Assembly (NCBI RefSeq): GCF_000407185.1
Contig: NZ_KE136482.1
Span: 806,001-870,000 of the forward strand
Length of the DNA: 64,000 bases
Source: Enterococcus malodoratus ATCC 43197
GTDB taxonomy: Bacteria > Bacillota > Bacilli > Lactobacillales > Enterococcaceae
Direction: 5' to 3'
Shown: one piece after another, positions 44,636 to 53,618 of the stretch
How the letters are laid out: every line of letters begins with the position of its first letter
Position numbering within the stretch: position 1 is the first letter of the stretch
The notes under the pieces: generated by a model
Database searches by the model: none
What the model saw: only the letters and a program-made list of their open reading frames with translations
Told to the model about the DNA's origin: nothing
Translations under genes and position numbers: made by a program

Positions 44636-46489
44636 TTATTTTTTTGGAAATTCAAAAGCTAATTTCATTTCGTCATTCAGTGTTAACTTTGCCGAGAAAT
44701 TGCTTCCTTTTTTACTTTTGAACCCTTTGATTAAACTCGTTTCTCTTTTGCTTAATAAATCTTGGACATTTTTCTTTGTGAGTGCTTTTTGGCTCCATCT
44801 TTTAGGAAGCGTAAATTTGCAACCGTCTTTGTAGCCCGAACAGCCATAAACTTTTCCTTTGTCTACTACGCTGTTTTGACATTTCGGACACGTACCCATC
44901 ACATTTTCTTGTTCCATATGACCGGCTACATCTGCAATGTTTTCTTTTTTGTCTTGGAAGTTTTGTGGCACTTTTTCAATGAGGTGCTGCACAAACCGCT
45001 CGATACTGCCTAAAAAAGCTTCTTGTGTGCCTTGTTGGCTTCGGATCTTTTTCAAATAGCATTCCCATTGGGCAGTCATGCCGGCATTGGCGATTTCGTC
45101 CTCTGCAATTATGCGGCACAACAATTCGCCTTTTTCTGTCACATAGATTTTACTCTTACTGATCGTGATGTAGTCCTGTTTCTTCAAGGTTTCAATGATA
45201 CTGGCTCTAGTGGCCTCGGTTCCAATCCCTTCGGTTTCTTTAAGAATGTCTTTGCTGTCTTTATCGTCCATTGCCCGTCCGACATGTTTCATGGCGGTTA
45301 GCAGTGTGCCCTCTGTATAGTAATTGGGTGGTTGGGTTTTCCCTTCCTTTGTTTCAAGGGCGAAAGCCACTGAATCATTGACGGTTACTTCTGGTAAAAG
45401 TGGGTCGTCCTTGTCTTTTTCTTCCTGTTTATATAGTCGTTTCCATCCACGCTCTTTTTCTGTCTTCCCTTTTGATTGGAACAGAACCTGATTGATCGCT
45501 GTATCAATGGTGGTTTCGTCATAGATATACGGCTTTTCAAAAATTGCGAGGGTACGATACAAGACCAGAAGATAAATGTTTTTTTCGTCTTTCGTTACAT
45601 CACTGAGCTTCGGCAATGTCTTCGTTGGAATAATCGCATAGTGTTCTTGTACTTTGCTTCCATCTACATACCGTTTATTTTCGTTTAGCTGCGGTTCGGA
45701 AATGCCCACTCCTGCTAGTTCGAGATACCGACTGAGGTTGCTTTTCAGGTAGTCAAATTCGGGGATACCAATATAATTGGTATCGCTTCTTGGATAAGAA
45801 AGCACCTTTTTTTCATAGAGTTTTTGAGCGATCGAAAGCGTTTTGTCGGCACTGTACTTAAAGCGTTTATTCGCGAAAGATTGTAAATCAGACAAGCTAA
45901 AGAGTTTCGGCGCATACTGCCGTTTTTCTTCCACTTTGACATTTGTTACTTCGGCATTCTCCGCTTGCTCTAGCTGATTGGTTTCTTTGAACCCGTCAAG
46001 GTTTTCGAGTGTATCAAACCGCTCTTTGTATTTCCCTTTGTACTTACCATTCGAGTGTGTGAAAGTGGCATACAACTCATAAAATGGCTTGCTGACGAAA
46101 TGTTTGATTTCTTCGTTGCGTTGGTAAATCAAGAACAAAGTCGGGGTTTGGACGCGTCCAACGCTAAACACGCCTCTCATGCCGTTTTTCTGCATATAAA
46201 GCGTGTAAAGACGGGTGAGATTGATTCCTACCAGCCAATCAGCGATTTGTCGGGTTTCTGCTTCTTTGTAAGTGGAATAAAACGCCTGTCCGTCCTTCAG
46301 ATTTTGAAATCCTTTTTTGATTTCGCTAGTTTCAAGCGAGTTGATCCATAAACGTTTAATGGTTTTCCGGCTATTTCCCGAAAGGTTGATAATCAAGCAG
46401 GCGATTGCTTCACCTTCTCGGTCGCTGTCGGTCGCAATCACGATTGTTTCCGCTTCATCTAAATGCTTTTTGACGATCTTGTATACCTG
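44636..46489 (-). pseudogene. topB: Topoisomerase III gene, 5'-truncated (second topB)
   Basis: About 615 codons remain. The frame starts inside the Toprim domain (VKKHLDEAETIVIATDSDRE) and continues through the cleavage domain (active-site tyrosine region VLSYPRSDTNYI), the EGIGTEATRAS motif and a C-terminal zinc ribbon (GTCPKCQNSVV, then CSGYKDGC). The first 100 or so residues with the catalytic glutamate are missing, so the product would be inactive. The break at about 46489 joins it to a small conjugation gene. The sequence is clearly different from the topB at 38757-40474, so this is a second plasmid lineage. Confidence 0.78.
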
Positions 46490-46595
46490 TCAATACGGAT
46501 TGAACTGTTGTTAATGCTCCGGAAATTCTTCCTTGAATATCTCCTGCAGCTGCACCTAAATATAAAGTTTGGAAATTATTTTGTAGAAAATTCAT
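46455..46595 (-). pseudogene. Fusion remnant: small conjugation protein N-terminus joined to topB
   Basis: ATG 46595 follows AAAGGAGAGTGAGCT. The first 39 residues (MNFLQNNFQTLYLGAAAGDI ...) look like the start of a small hydrophobic conjugation protein. After GIQ the frame enters topB DNA out of register and stops after 7 more residues. This records a deletion between a tra-type operon and topB. Confidence 0.55.
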
Positions 46596-46821
46596 AGCTC
46601 ACTCTCCTTTATTTTTCTTCTTCTCTTTGTAAAGCTATTGTTTGTTCTTGCTTTTGTTCTCTGGCCTTGAAATTGTTTATTTGAGTAATCTTTGAGCTCT
46701 TCAACTGCTTCAGCTGTCAATCCACTTTTCTGTTCAATCTGATAATTGACTTGTTAGTGATAAGTAGTGATTGTTTGAATTCGATATCCGAAGACAACAA
46801 CACTCAAAAAAACGTTACAAC

Positions 46822-46849
46822 CTTGTTGAACATCATGATGTTCAACAAG
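46822..46849. repeat. Perfect 28-bp palindrome
   Basis: CTTGTTGAACATCA and its exact reverse complement are joined without a loop. It may be a terminator, an operator or a plasmid maintenance site. Confidence 0.85.
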
Positions 46850-46995
46850 CTATCTTGCTATACAAGGATGTTTTAGAAACGAAAACAATAATTTGACACT
46901 AATCCATTTAAGAATGCTGCTTGAGAAATTTTTATCAAATGACACTACTCAAATTCCTAAAATCGATATCACTAAAGCCCTGGCTCTTATAAATC

Positions 46996-47033
46996 AAATC
47001 ATAAGAAGCCACGTACCCGACTTCTTATGATTT
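46996..47033 (+). terminator. Hairpin, terminator candidate
   Basis: AAATCATAAGAAG pairs perfectly with CTTCTTATGATTT around a 12-nt loop. The short frame ending at 47030 overlaps it. There is no long T-run. Confidence 0.45.
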
Positions 47034-47127
47034 CCAATTTTTCGCAGACTTTATGACCCCATTATCTATTGACCAGCTGCAAATAGTTAGTCAAAAACTA
47101 CTTGCTGTTGACTTCAATGTCATGGAC

Positions 47128-47936
47128 GGTTCTGTTGCAAAGTTTTAAATCTACTATCAAATAAGGTAGAATAATAGAAAAAGATAGCAGGAGGAATGAC
47201 GATGAATCATTTTAAAGGAAAGCAATTTCAGCAGGATGTGATTATTGTAGCCGTGGGCTACTATCTTCGTTATAACCTTAGCTATCGTGAAGTTCGAGAA
47301 ATCTTATATGATCGTGGCATTAACGTTTCTCATACGACGATTTATCGTTGGGTGCAAGAATATGGCAAACTACTCTATCAAATTTGGAAAAAGAAAAATA
47401 AAAAATCCTTTTATTCATGGAAAATGGATGAAACGTACATCGAAATTAAAGGAAAATGGCATTATTTGTATCGAGCCATCGATGCAGATGGTTTAACCTT
47501 GGATATTTGGTTACGTAAAAAACGGGACACACAAGCAGCCTATGCTTTTCTTAAGCGGTTAGTGAAGCAGTTTGATGAACCGAAGGTTGTAGTCACAGAT
47601 AAAGCCCCCTCTATTACAAGTGCCTTTAAGAAACTAAAAGAATACGGCTTTTATCAAGGGACAGAACATCGTACCATTAAATACCTGAATAATTTGATTG
47701 AACAAGACCATCGTCCAGTAAAGAGACGCAATAAATTCTATCGAAGTTTACGCACTGCCTCTACCACGATTAAAGGCATGGAAGCCATCCGAGGATTATA
47801 TAAGAAAACCCGAAAAGAAGGCACTCTCTTCGGGTTTTCGGTCTGTACTGAAATCAAGATATTATTGGGAATCCCAGCTTAAATCATAGATACCGTAAGG
47901 GATTTTATTCTTTATTTAAAACTTTGCAACAGAACC
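47128..47936 (+). mobile_element. IS1216-like element (IS6 family)
   Basis: The 809-bp element is bounded by GGTTCTGTTGCAAAGTTTTA and its exact reverse complement. Size and ends match the enterococcal IS1216 group. The flanking 8-mers (TCATGGAC and TTTTTTAT) do not match, so it is not a simple insertion; IS6-type cointegrate formation or deletion is likely. Confidence 0.9.
47202..47882 (+). CDS. IS6-family transposase (IS1216-like)
   Basis: A 226-aa transposase, intact. The DDE triad is seen in KMDETYIEI, VVTDKAPS and LIEQDHRPVKRR, with an N-terminal helix-turn-helix (NLSYREVREILYDRGINVSH). ATG 47202 is preferred over 47196 because AGGAGG is directly next to the earlier ATG. IS6 enzymes copy replicatively and form cointegrates, which suits the mosaic structure of this region. 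Confidence 0.92.
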   Translation: MNHFKGKQFQQDVIIVAVGYYLRYNLSYREVREILYDRGINVSHTTIYRWVQEYGKLLYQIWKKKNKKSFYSWKMDETYIEIKGKWHYLYRAIDADGLTLDIWLRKKRDTQAAYAFLKRLVKQFDEPKVVVTDKAPSITSAFKKLKEYGFYQGTEHRTIKYLNNLIEQDHRPVKRRNKFYRSLRTASTTIKGMEAIRGLYKKTRKEGTLFGFSVCTEIKILLGIPA

Positions 47937-48058
47937 TTTTTTATTTTTTCACTCACTAGCTCCCACCGCCCCCGCCGCTTAGTGGTTCAAAAATAAACGG
48001 GCGGCTCGCCCTGGCTGAACGAAAAAGAAAAAGCTGCTGAAAGAGGCCGGGTCATTTG

Positions 48059-49711
48059 TTACTTCTTATTCACACCATGCTCAGGACGATTCTTCTCTTC
48101 TGGTTTTTCTGCCACATATCGGATTTCACGATACGCTTCAATCTCTCCAACGATTTCTTCAAAGCGATCATTTAGAATTGACCGACTCAATTTTACTGAA
48201 GCAAGCTCCTTCTGAATCGTTTGATAGTCTCCTGATGTTTCAATCTCTTCAGAGTCAGGATCTTTACCCAACAACTGATCCTTCGCTGCTTGATTCAGCT
48301 CAATGATTTTCCCATCAAGTTCAATCAGTTTATTCTTTGCTTCATGCAGCGCACGATCCAATTTGACTTCCAGCTGCTGAAGCTGCTTTCCGTTACTAAC
48401 ATCATGATCCGCAAGAAAGTTGATTGCCGAAATAATTTCATTTAATTCTGACATGACCGGCTCTTTCTTCAAAGGTACGGTTCCATTGTAGAGACTCAAT
48501 TGTTTGACCAACGTCTCTCCTGTCATGTATTTATTCCGATTGGCATTCTTCTCGTTCATGAAGTAAAATATATCTTCCTTTTTTACATAGAGATTAAAAT
48601 CTCCGTTTTCTAATTGATCAATTTTAAATCCCCCAATGAACAGCTGACCATGATCAGCGACACCAAAATCGACATTCAAATAAATTCCTTTTGTGGTCAC
48701 ATGATCGACTTGCCAGCTTTCTATTTTTACCTGGTAATCAAAATCATTCTTGATCTCATTTTCTTTTTCCTCGTAACGATCGACAACTTCCTCAACTGTA
48801 AATGTTGCAGTGTTTTCCTTTAATCGAGTTTCAATTCGATCAAGATTATATTTTTCTGGATCTCTCTTCGTGAGACTCCGACCCCGAGTGTTTTTGATTT
48901 GTGGATGATCTAGCAAACGATACGTTGCCCATTTTTTTGAAAAATCTACATGCAAGTACAACGCATCTGCTTTCTCTTTGAAGTCCTCAATGCTGGAAGA
49001 ATGATCCAAAAGAAAGTCCAACCTCGACTTAATTTTACTTTTATAAATCGATTCCGTTTGCCACATCGTATATTTCTTGTGAGAATTCTTTGGCGACTTC
49101 TCTATAATTTTAGCGCCTGCTTTTGCTGCGTGTTTGTCTGATATTTTCTCCAAAGTTCTTTTTGTACTCTTCAGCCAACGGTACGAATTTCCATCCATCA
49201 TGTTTGTTGAATTAAACAAAATGTGATTATGAATATGTTCGCGATCAACATGAGTCGAGATAACAAACTCATGTTCATTACCAGTCAATTCTAAAATCGT
49301 TCTTCGTCCTAGCTCATGAATTTCTTCGGGCGACAAATTGTCTTCTGGTGAGAACGACTGGATAACATGATGTGCCAAAATTCTATTTCCCGATTCAAGC
49401 TGCTTCAGTTCTAGCGACTTAGGTTTTCCCGTTTTTAAATCGATCTCGACATCAGTTCCTCTTTCGATTGCTGCATTCAACTTTGTTGCGGAGAATTCAT
49501 CCGCCGCATTTTCGACTGAAGCAATGCCAAAAGTAGACACCAGTTTTTTACTCATTGTTTTATCTTCGTTGATCAGATACGGAAATAAATTTCCTAAATG
49601 ATCGTTGTCTTCACTTTTTTGAATGGTCGTCTTGCCGGCATTCTTTATATAGTCCTCCGCTTGCTTCAAATGATCAAACGACCGGATAAAGAAATGTTTC
49701 GTATAAACCAT
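48059..49711 (-). CDS. pcfG: MOBP-type relaxase (PcfG-like)
   Basis: A 550-aa conjugative relaxase that nicks oriT and stays bound to the transferred strand. The conserved histidine motif III is FVISTHVDREHIHNHILFN, preceded by LAHHVIQSFSPED (motif II). The C-terminal half is helical. Order and sizes agree with pCF10 PcfF-PcfG. It lies 1 bp after the accessory gene. The 120 bp downstream up to the IS1216-like end include an unusually G/C-rich patch (47960-48000). Confidence 0.85.
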   Translation of the reverse strand: MVYTKHFFIRSFDHLKQAEDYIKNAGKTTIQKSEDNDHLGNLFPYLINEDKTMSKKLVSTFGIASVENAADEFSATKLNAAIERGTDVEIDLKTGKPKSLELKQLESGNRILAHHVIQSFSPEDNLSPEEIHELGRRTILELTGNEHEFVISTHVDREHIHNHILFNSTNMMDGNSYRWLKSTKRTLEKISDKHAAKAGAKIIEKSPKNSHKKYTMWQTESIYKSKIKSRLDFLLDHSSSIEDFKEKADALYLHVDFSKKWATYRLLDHPQIKNTRGRSLTKRDPEKYNLDRIETRLKENTATFTVEEVVDRYEEKENEIKNDFDYQVKIESWQVDHVTTKGIYLNVDFGVADHGQLFIGGFKIDQLENGDFNLYVKKEDIFYFMNEKNANRNKYMTGETLVKQLSLYNGTVPLKKEPVMSELNEIISAINFLADHDVSNGKQLQQLEVKLDRALHEAKNKLIELDGKIIELNQAAKDQLLGKDPDSEEIETSGDYQTIQKELASVKLSRSILNDRFEEIVGEIEAYREIRYVAEKPEEKNRPEHGVNKK

Positions 49712-49712
49712 C

Positions 49713-50063
49713 TTATCTCCCTCTCTGCATTTCCTTTTTCAATGCTGAAGAAACCATGATTTGTAAATTTTGCACATCAGTAAGCAGCTGTTCAACATCA
49801 TCGATGGATATTTCTTCGAACTGATTTGCAAGTCTAGCCATTTGATTGACGTTGTTTCCAATCCGGCCAACTTCCTGGTTCAACGTTCGCAGCTCCGAGT
49901 AATCGACATGGACGATCTCGCCGGTAATCAACATGATTCGAGCAAAATTTTGAAAATTATTGTACGGACTTTGGTCTATTTTATTTTTCAGATAGCCCCA
50001 TTCTTCTTGACTAAAGCGGACTTTTTTTTGAATTGGTCTTTTGCGTTTAGGTTCTTTTTCCAT
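49713..50063 (-). CDS. pcfF: Relaxosome accessory protein (PcfF/MobC-like)
   Basis: A 116-aa basic protein with an N-terminal ribbon-helix-helix-type segment (KKVRFSQEEWGYLKNKIDQS) and the RIGNNVNQMARLAN motif typical of MobC-type accessory proteins. It binds oriT and recruits the relaxase. It is directly upstream of pcfG and just after the oriT-like region, as in pCF10. Confidence 0.8.
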   Translation of the reverse strand: MEKEPKRKRPIQKKVRFSQEEWGYLKNKIDQSPYNNFQNFARIMLITGEIVHVDYSELRTLNQEVGRIGNNVNQMARLANQFEEISIDDVEQLLTDVQNLQIMVSSALKKEMQRGR

Positions 50064-50079
50064 CTTCAGTTCTCCTTTT

Positions 50080-50200
50080 CCTATTGACTCCGCAAATCTA
50101 GGAACGGTAGACTAACCCTTTTGCGAGCAGAGCAAGTGGGTACCCACTCGCTATATTTTACAAAAGAGCCGTCAATTTTGACGACTCCTTTCTAAATGTT
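50080..50200 (-). other. oriT-like region of the conjugative plasmid
   Basis: The segment immediately before pcfF contains AGCAAGTGGGTACCCACTCGCT in two halves (50132-50153): an 11-bp arm pair with one mismatch, preceded by CCTTTTGCGAGCAG. A second palindrome, GTCAATTTTGAC, lies near 50172-50183. A KpnI-type GGGTACCC dyad next to pcfF is the arrangement expected of pCF10-type oriT. The nick site cannot be read by eye. Confidence 0.6.
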
Positions 50201-50304
50201 TGGGGGTTCCCCCAATCCCCCTTTTGCTGAACGACTGACTTTCACTGACGTTCATTTGACCATTTTTGACGTATTTTTCCGCTTCACTGAAGCGAGTGTC
50301 CATT

Positions 50305-50691
50305 CTAAACAGACGACCGTTTACTTTTTTGTTTTTCTTGTGACTCGATTTCTTCCTTTTTCGTCATCTCTTTGACGATTTTCAGTTCGTTTTTCCGTTC
50401 GATCGTTACACCAAAGTCCGGATCATAACTATCGACGACTTCTTGAATCAACTCATTGTATTCATGAGTCGCTTTAATTTTTTTCAAGTGTGCGATTGTC
50501 TCTTTATATTCAGTAAGATCGATTTCGATTTCTAATTCTTCCATTTCTTGAACCAGCAACTCTAATCTTCGAATCAATTGTCGCTTAGAAATAGATTTCC
50601 TTTTATTATGGATTCTCGGTGTTTCACTTGCAGGATCAACTAATAAAATTTGCGAAAGCGTGTGTACGATCGTTTCGTTTTTCATTGGCAT
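50305..50691 (-). CDS. Hypothetical coiled-coil protein near oriT
   Basis: A 128-aa charged protein (ISKRQLIRRLELLVQEMEEL and IVKEMTKKEEIESQEKQK) predicted to be largely helical. The family is not recognised. It is upstream of the oriT region on the same strand and occupies the place where pCF10 has pcfD/pcfE, so a small transfer role is possible. The gene ends where 200 bp of repeat-rich oriT DNA begin. Confidence 0.55.
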   Translation of the reverse strand: MPMKNETIVHTLSQILLVDPASETPRIHNKRKSISKRQLIRRLELLVQEMEELEIEIDLTEYKETIAHLKKIKATHEYNELIQEVVDSYDPDFGVTIERKNELKIVKEMTKKEEIESQEKQKSKRSSV

Positions 50692-50818
50692 TTTTTCTTA
50701 ATTCTCCTTCTCAGGTGTAAAGGGCCACGATAAAATGTAGGAAAAGGGCCATCGAAAATGTAGGTTAGATTTAAAATCTGATATTCTTTTTCATGAAACC
50801 ATTCAAGGAGAGTGACTC

Positions 50819-52045
50819 ATGCGAAAAGATGTCTTAGAAGGAGTCTTACGACACATTATGAACGATATTCAACCTAACTATGCAGCCATGGCCAAGCAAT
50901 ATAATTGTGATTACCGAACAGTCAAGCGTTACTATGAAGCTGGAACTAAAGGGGAAGTAGAACAGATCAAAAAGAGACAATCTTCTGCTCCTCTTTTATT
51001 AAGCGGTTTTGAAGAAATTATTAAAGATAAAATGGAGTTAAGCTGTTCCGCTTCTTCAATTTATTATTTTATTAAGAAAAAAGGATATCAAGGTGGCTAT
51101 ACCACCGTCAAACGATATTGTCGGAACTATCGAGAAAAGCGTGTAAAAAAGGCAACCATTCGAATTGAAACGACGCCAGGTCTTTCTGCTCAAGTCGATT
51201 GGAAAGAAAATATTAAGATGGTGAGTAAACATGGTGAAGTCTTTTACTTCAATCTTTTTCTATATATTCTAGGCTATTCTCGCATGAAATACTTAGAGGT
51301 AACCTTTGATCGAACCCAAGCGAATGTCTTCAATTGTTTGGTCAATGCGTTTGAGTACTGCGGGAATGGTGTTCCTCAAGAAATTTGGTTTGACAATATG
51401 AAAACAGTTGTTGATAGAAGTAAAAGCCAATTTGGTCAAACCGTTTTTAACGAAAAATTTCGTCAATTTGCTAAAGATGCTGGATTCAATCCGATTGCTT
51501 GTCGCCCTTTTCGTCCACAAACCAAAGGCAAAGTTGAAGCTTTAGCTCGTACTGTTAACCGCTTAATGGTCTTTAACTACGAGTTTGAAAATGAGCAGGA
51601 GCTAAAACGAATCGTCTATGAGTTTATGAATGACTTAAATAATGAACGTTCTCAAGCAGTGAATAATCATCCCTCTAAGCTTCTTATAGATGAACAATCG
51701 GTGTTGCGTCCTTTCAATCGTTTATAATTAGTCAGATATGTTTCTAGAACCCAACACGTAATTAGAAAAGTTTCCATTGAATCCATGGTCCAATATCAAA
51801 ACTCAAAGTATTCTGTTCCCGTGAAATATATTGGTAAAGAGGTAACTTTAGATGTCCGTAAGGACAGTCTATTCATTTGGTATGGCCATCAATGTATTCG
51901 CTCGCACCCATTAAGCAAAAAAACCTTAAATTATCAACGTGATGACTCTCTTGAGATTCTTCGATCTGATGTCTTCAAATACTTAGAAGACGAAGAGTTG
52001 GAGCGCTTTGTAGAAGAAAATTTAGATGCTTACGATGAATTATAA
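50819..52045 (+). pseudogene. istA: IS21 transposase istA with internal stop
   Basis: The first 302 codons encode the helix-turn-helix (NYAAMAKQYNCDYRTVKRYY) and DDE core (AQVDWKEN, WFDNMKTVV, TKGKVEALAR). Then TAA at 51725-51727 interrupts a frame that otherwise continues unbroken through VQYQNSKYSVPVKYIGKEVT to 52045. Without the single stop the protein would have about 408 residues, the normal IstA size. The IS is therefore probably immobile unless the stop is read through. Confidence 0.85.
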
Positions 52046-52055
52046 GGAGGCTCAT

Positions 52056-52817
52056 ATGTCAAATTACCATCAGTTATTAAATCAATTATCAGATTTAAAT
52101 CTTACCTGTATCAAAGAAATTTTACCTGCCCATTTAGATGAAGTAGCTAAAAATGAACAATCTCTAGTTGATTCTTTATTTGAATTAACACATCAAGAAA
52201 TTAGCTATCGTAGAAAGGAGACCCAAAGAAAAATTTTAAAACGGGCAATGTTTCCCTATCATAAACGCCTTCATGATTTTAACTTTGATTTTCAACCCAA
52301 AATCAAAAAAAGTGAAATTCAAGATTTAGTGACATTACGCTTTTTAGACACGTATGACAACCTTTTATTCATTGGAAATAGCGGTGTTGGAAAAACTCAT
52401 TTAGCCGTTTCAATTGGTTTAGAGTGTATTGATAGAGGGCAGAGCTGTTTATTTATCACTAGTACAGAACTGGTTAATCGACTTATCCGGGCACATAAAC
52501 GTGGGACAAGTGATACCATGCTCAAAAAATATGCGAGCTATTCTGTATTAATTATTGATGAAGTCGGGTATCTCCCCTTCTCAAAAGAAGGATCTAACTT
52601 ACTGTTTCAACTAATTAATATGCGATACGAAAGAAAATCAACGATTATTACAACGAATATTCCTCTGTCTCAATGGTCCGAAATTTTTGGTAATAAGAAA
52701 TTGACTAATGCTTTATTGGACCGATTGGTCCATCATTCTAAAATTATTCAAATTACAGGACCTTCCTATCGAATGAAAAGTTATAGTGAAACGAAAGGAA
52801 AAGAAACGAAACGATAA
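52056..52817 (+). CDS. istB: IS21 helper ATPase IstB
   Basis: A 253-aa DnaC-like AAA+ ATPase that directs IstA to target DNA. Walker A is LFIGNSGVGKTHLA, Walker B is VLIIDEVGYLPFS, and there is a sensor region IITTNIPLSQW. The start is ATG 52056 after AAGGAGG; the longer frame from 52026 overlaps istA. It is intact. Confidence 0.9.
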   Translation: MSNYHQLLNQLSDLNLTCIKEILPAHLDEVAKNEQSLVDSLFELTHQEISYRRKETQRKILKRAMFPYHKRLHDFNFDFQPKIKKSEIQDLVTLRFLDTYDNLLFIGNSGVGKTHLAVSIGLECIDRGQSCLFITSTELVNRLIRAHKRGTSDTMLKKYASYSVLIIDEVGYLPFSKEGSNLLFQLINMRYERKSTIITTNIPLSQWSEIFGNKKLTNALLDRLVHHSKIIQITGPSYRMKSYSETKGKETKR

Positions 52818-52913
52818 AGAGAAAACTACCTACAATTTCAATGGCCCAAAACCAACATTTTATTATGGCCCTTGACATTTGCATATTCCACCGCCTTTAT
52901 TTTGTGAACTTTT

Positions 52914-53249
52914 TCAACATTCATTCAACGCTATGGCTTTTGTTATTTCCTTGCATGGGAAACAATTTGTTCCATTCTCGTCAAAATCGTTCGTAATATA
53001 TATCGGAGTAAGATTCCCATTTTCTTCATGAATCGTAAAATAATCCTCTTGGTTTTCTCTACACACAATGTAGACACCCAGCGCTGGATTTTCCCTAATG
53101 AAGAATTCATCTGATTCAAAACCCTCTTCAGACAACATTTCTCTGATTCTAAATAAATGATCTTTTTCCAAACAATAAGGGATACTATTAATTCTTTCTT
53201 CAGTCAGTGATCCCTCAATCTTTCTCCAATCATCTAAGTAATTCTTCAT
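52914..53249 (-). CDS. Hypothetical protein (111 aa) in the transfer operon
   Basis: A small acidic soluble protein (YLDDWRKIEGSLTEERINSI ... GVYIVCRENQEDYFTIHEEN). The alternating beta-rich pattern with conserved aromatic residues loosely recalls SMI1/KNR4-type immunity proteins, but this is not secure. The ribosome site is GAGGGAATTAA. It lies 46 bp after the 92-aa gene and ends next to the IS21 end. Confidence 0.5.
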   Translation of the reverse strand: MKNYLDDWRKIEGSLTEERINSIPYCLEKDHLFRIREMLSEEGFESDEFFIRENPALGVYIVCRENQEDYFTIHEENGNLTPIYITNDFDENGTNCFPCKEITKAIALNEC

Positions 53250-53295
53250 TTAATTCCCTCTATTCTTTTTTTAGTAGTTACAATATTAGATCCTT

Positions 53296-53574
53296 TTATT
53301 CCAATTTTTTGAGAGTCGATGAATCAAACCCTAGATTTTTGATTCTTTCTCGGTAAAATCTATGCACTTCCGCATTTCGAGACATTTCTAATAAATGGTT
53401 CGTTTGAGCAACCTCATAAATACCAGTAATAGAACTCTCTACCTTATTAGGTGTATCACCTTTCTTTTGTAGCAAATCAAACCCGTCTAGCAGCATGGCT
53501 CCTTTTGGCGACTCTGATTCCACTACACTATATTTCTTTTCATTGTCTTCAATGGTTTCAACGACAAATAGCAT
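53296..53574 (-). CDS. Hypothetical protein (92 aa) in the transfer operon
   Basis: A soluble 92-aa protein with no recognised family (MLFVVETIEDNEKKYSVVES; helical end RNAEVHRFYRERIKNLGF). The ribosome site GAAAGAAGGGGAACAA precedes the ATG. It follows the PcfB-like gene, where pCF10 has the coupling protein PcfC, but it is far too small to be that. Confidence 0.5.
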   Translation of the reverse strand: MLFVVETIEDNEKKYSVVESESPKGAMLLDGFDLLQKKGDTPNKVESSITGIYEVAQTNHLLEMSRNAEVHRFYRERIKNLGFDSSTLKKLE

Positions 53575-53618
53575 TTGTTCCCCTTCTTTCTATAGAATTC
53601 ATTAAGCTAAATGTGCCA

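Larger units (their letters stand above)
46596..47127. other. Remnant DNA between the deletion junction and IS1216-like element
   Basis: Directly upstream of the fusion, minus-strand frames read FKAREQKQEQTIALQREEEK then stop, preceded in another frame by SGLTAEAVEELKDYSNKQ, so a frameshifted tail of a conjugation gene is likely (46604-46745). On the plus strand a 38-codon frame (46914-47030; MLLEKFLSNDTTQIPKIDIT) ends inside a hairpin but has no ribosome site. The palindrome at 46822-46849 is listed separately. Confidence 0.4.
50716..52877 (+). mobile_element. IS21-family insertion sequence
   Basis: A 2162-bp element with terminal repeats TGTAAAGGGCCACGATAAAA (left) and the partner reading TGTCAAGGGCCATAATAAAA on the other strand. 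Further internal copies of the GGGCCAT motif occur near both ends, as usual for IS21. It carries istA (mutated) and istB. It splits the pcf region of the transfer operon. No matching flanking duplication is evident. Confidence 0.85.

Noticed and set aside
47940-48058. G/C-rich patch after the IS1216-like element as a gene or origin
   Set aside because: No frame, iterons or strong symmetry; it is simply the 3' flank of the relaxase gene.
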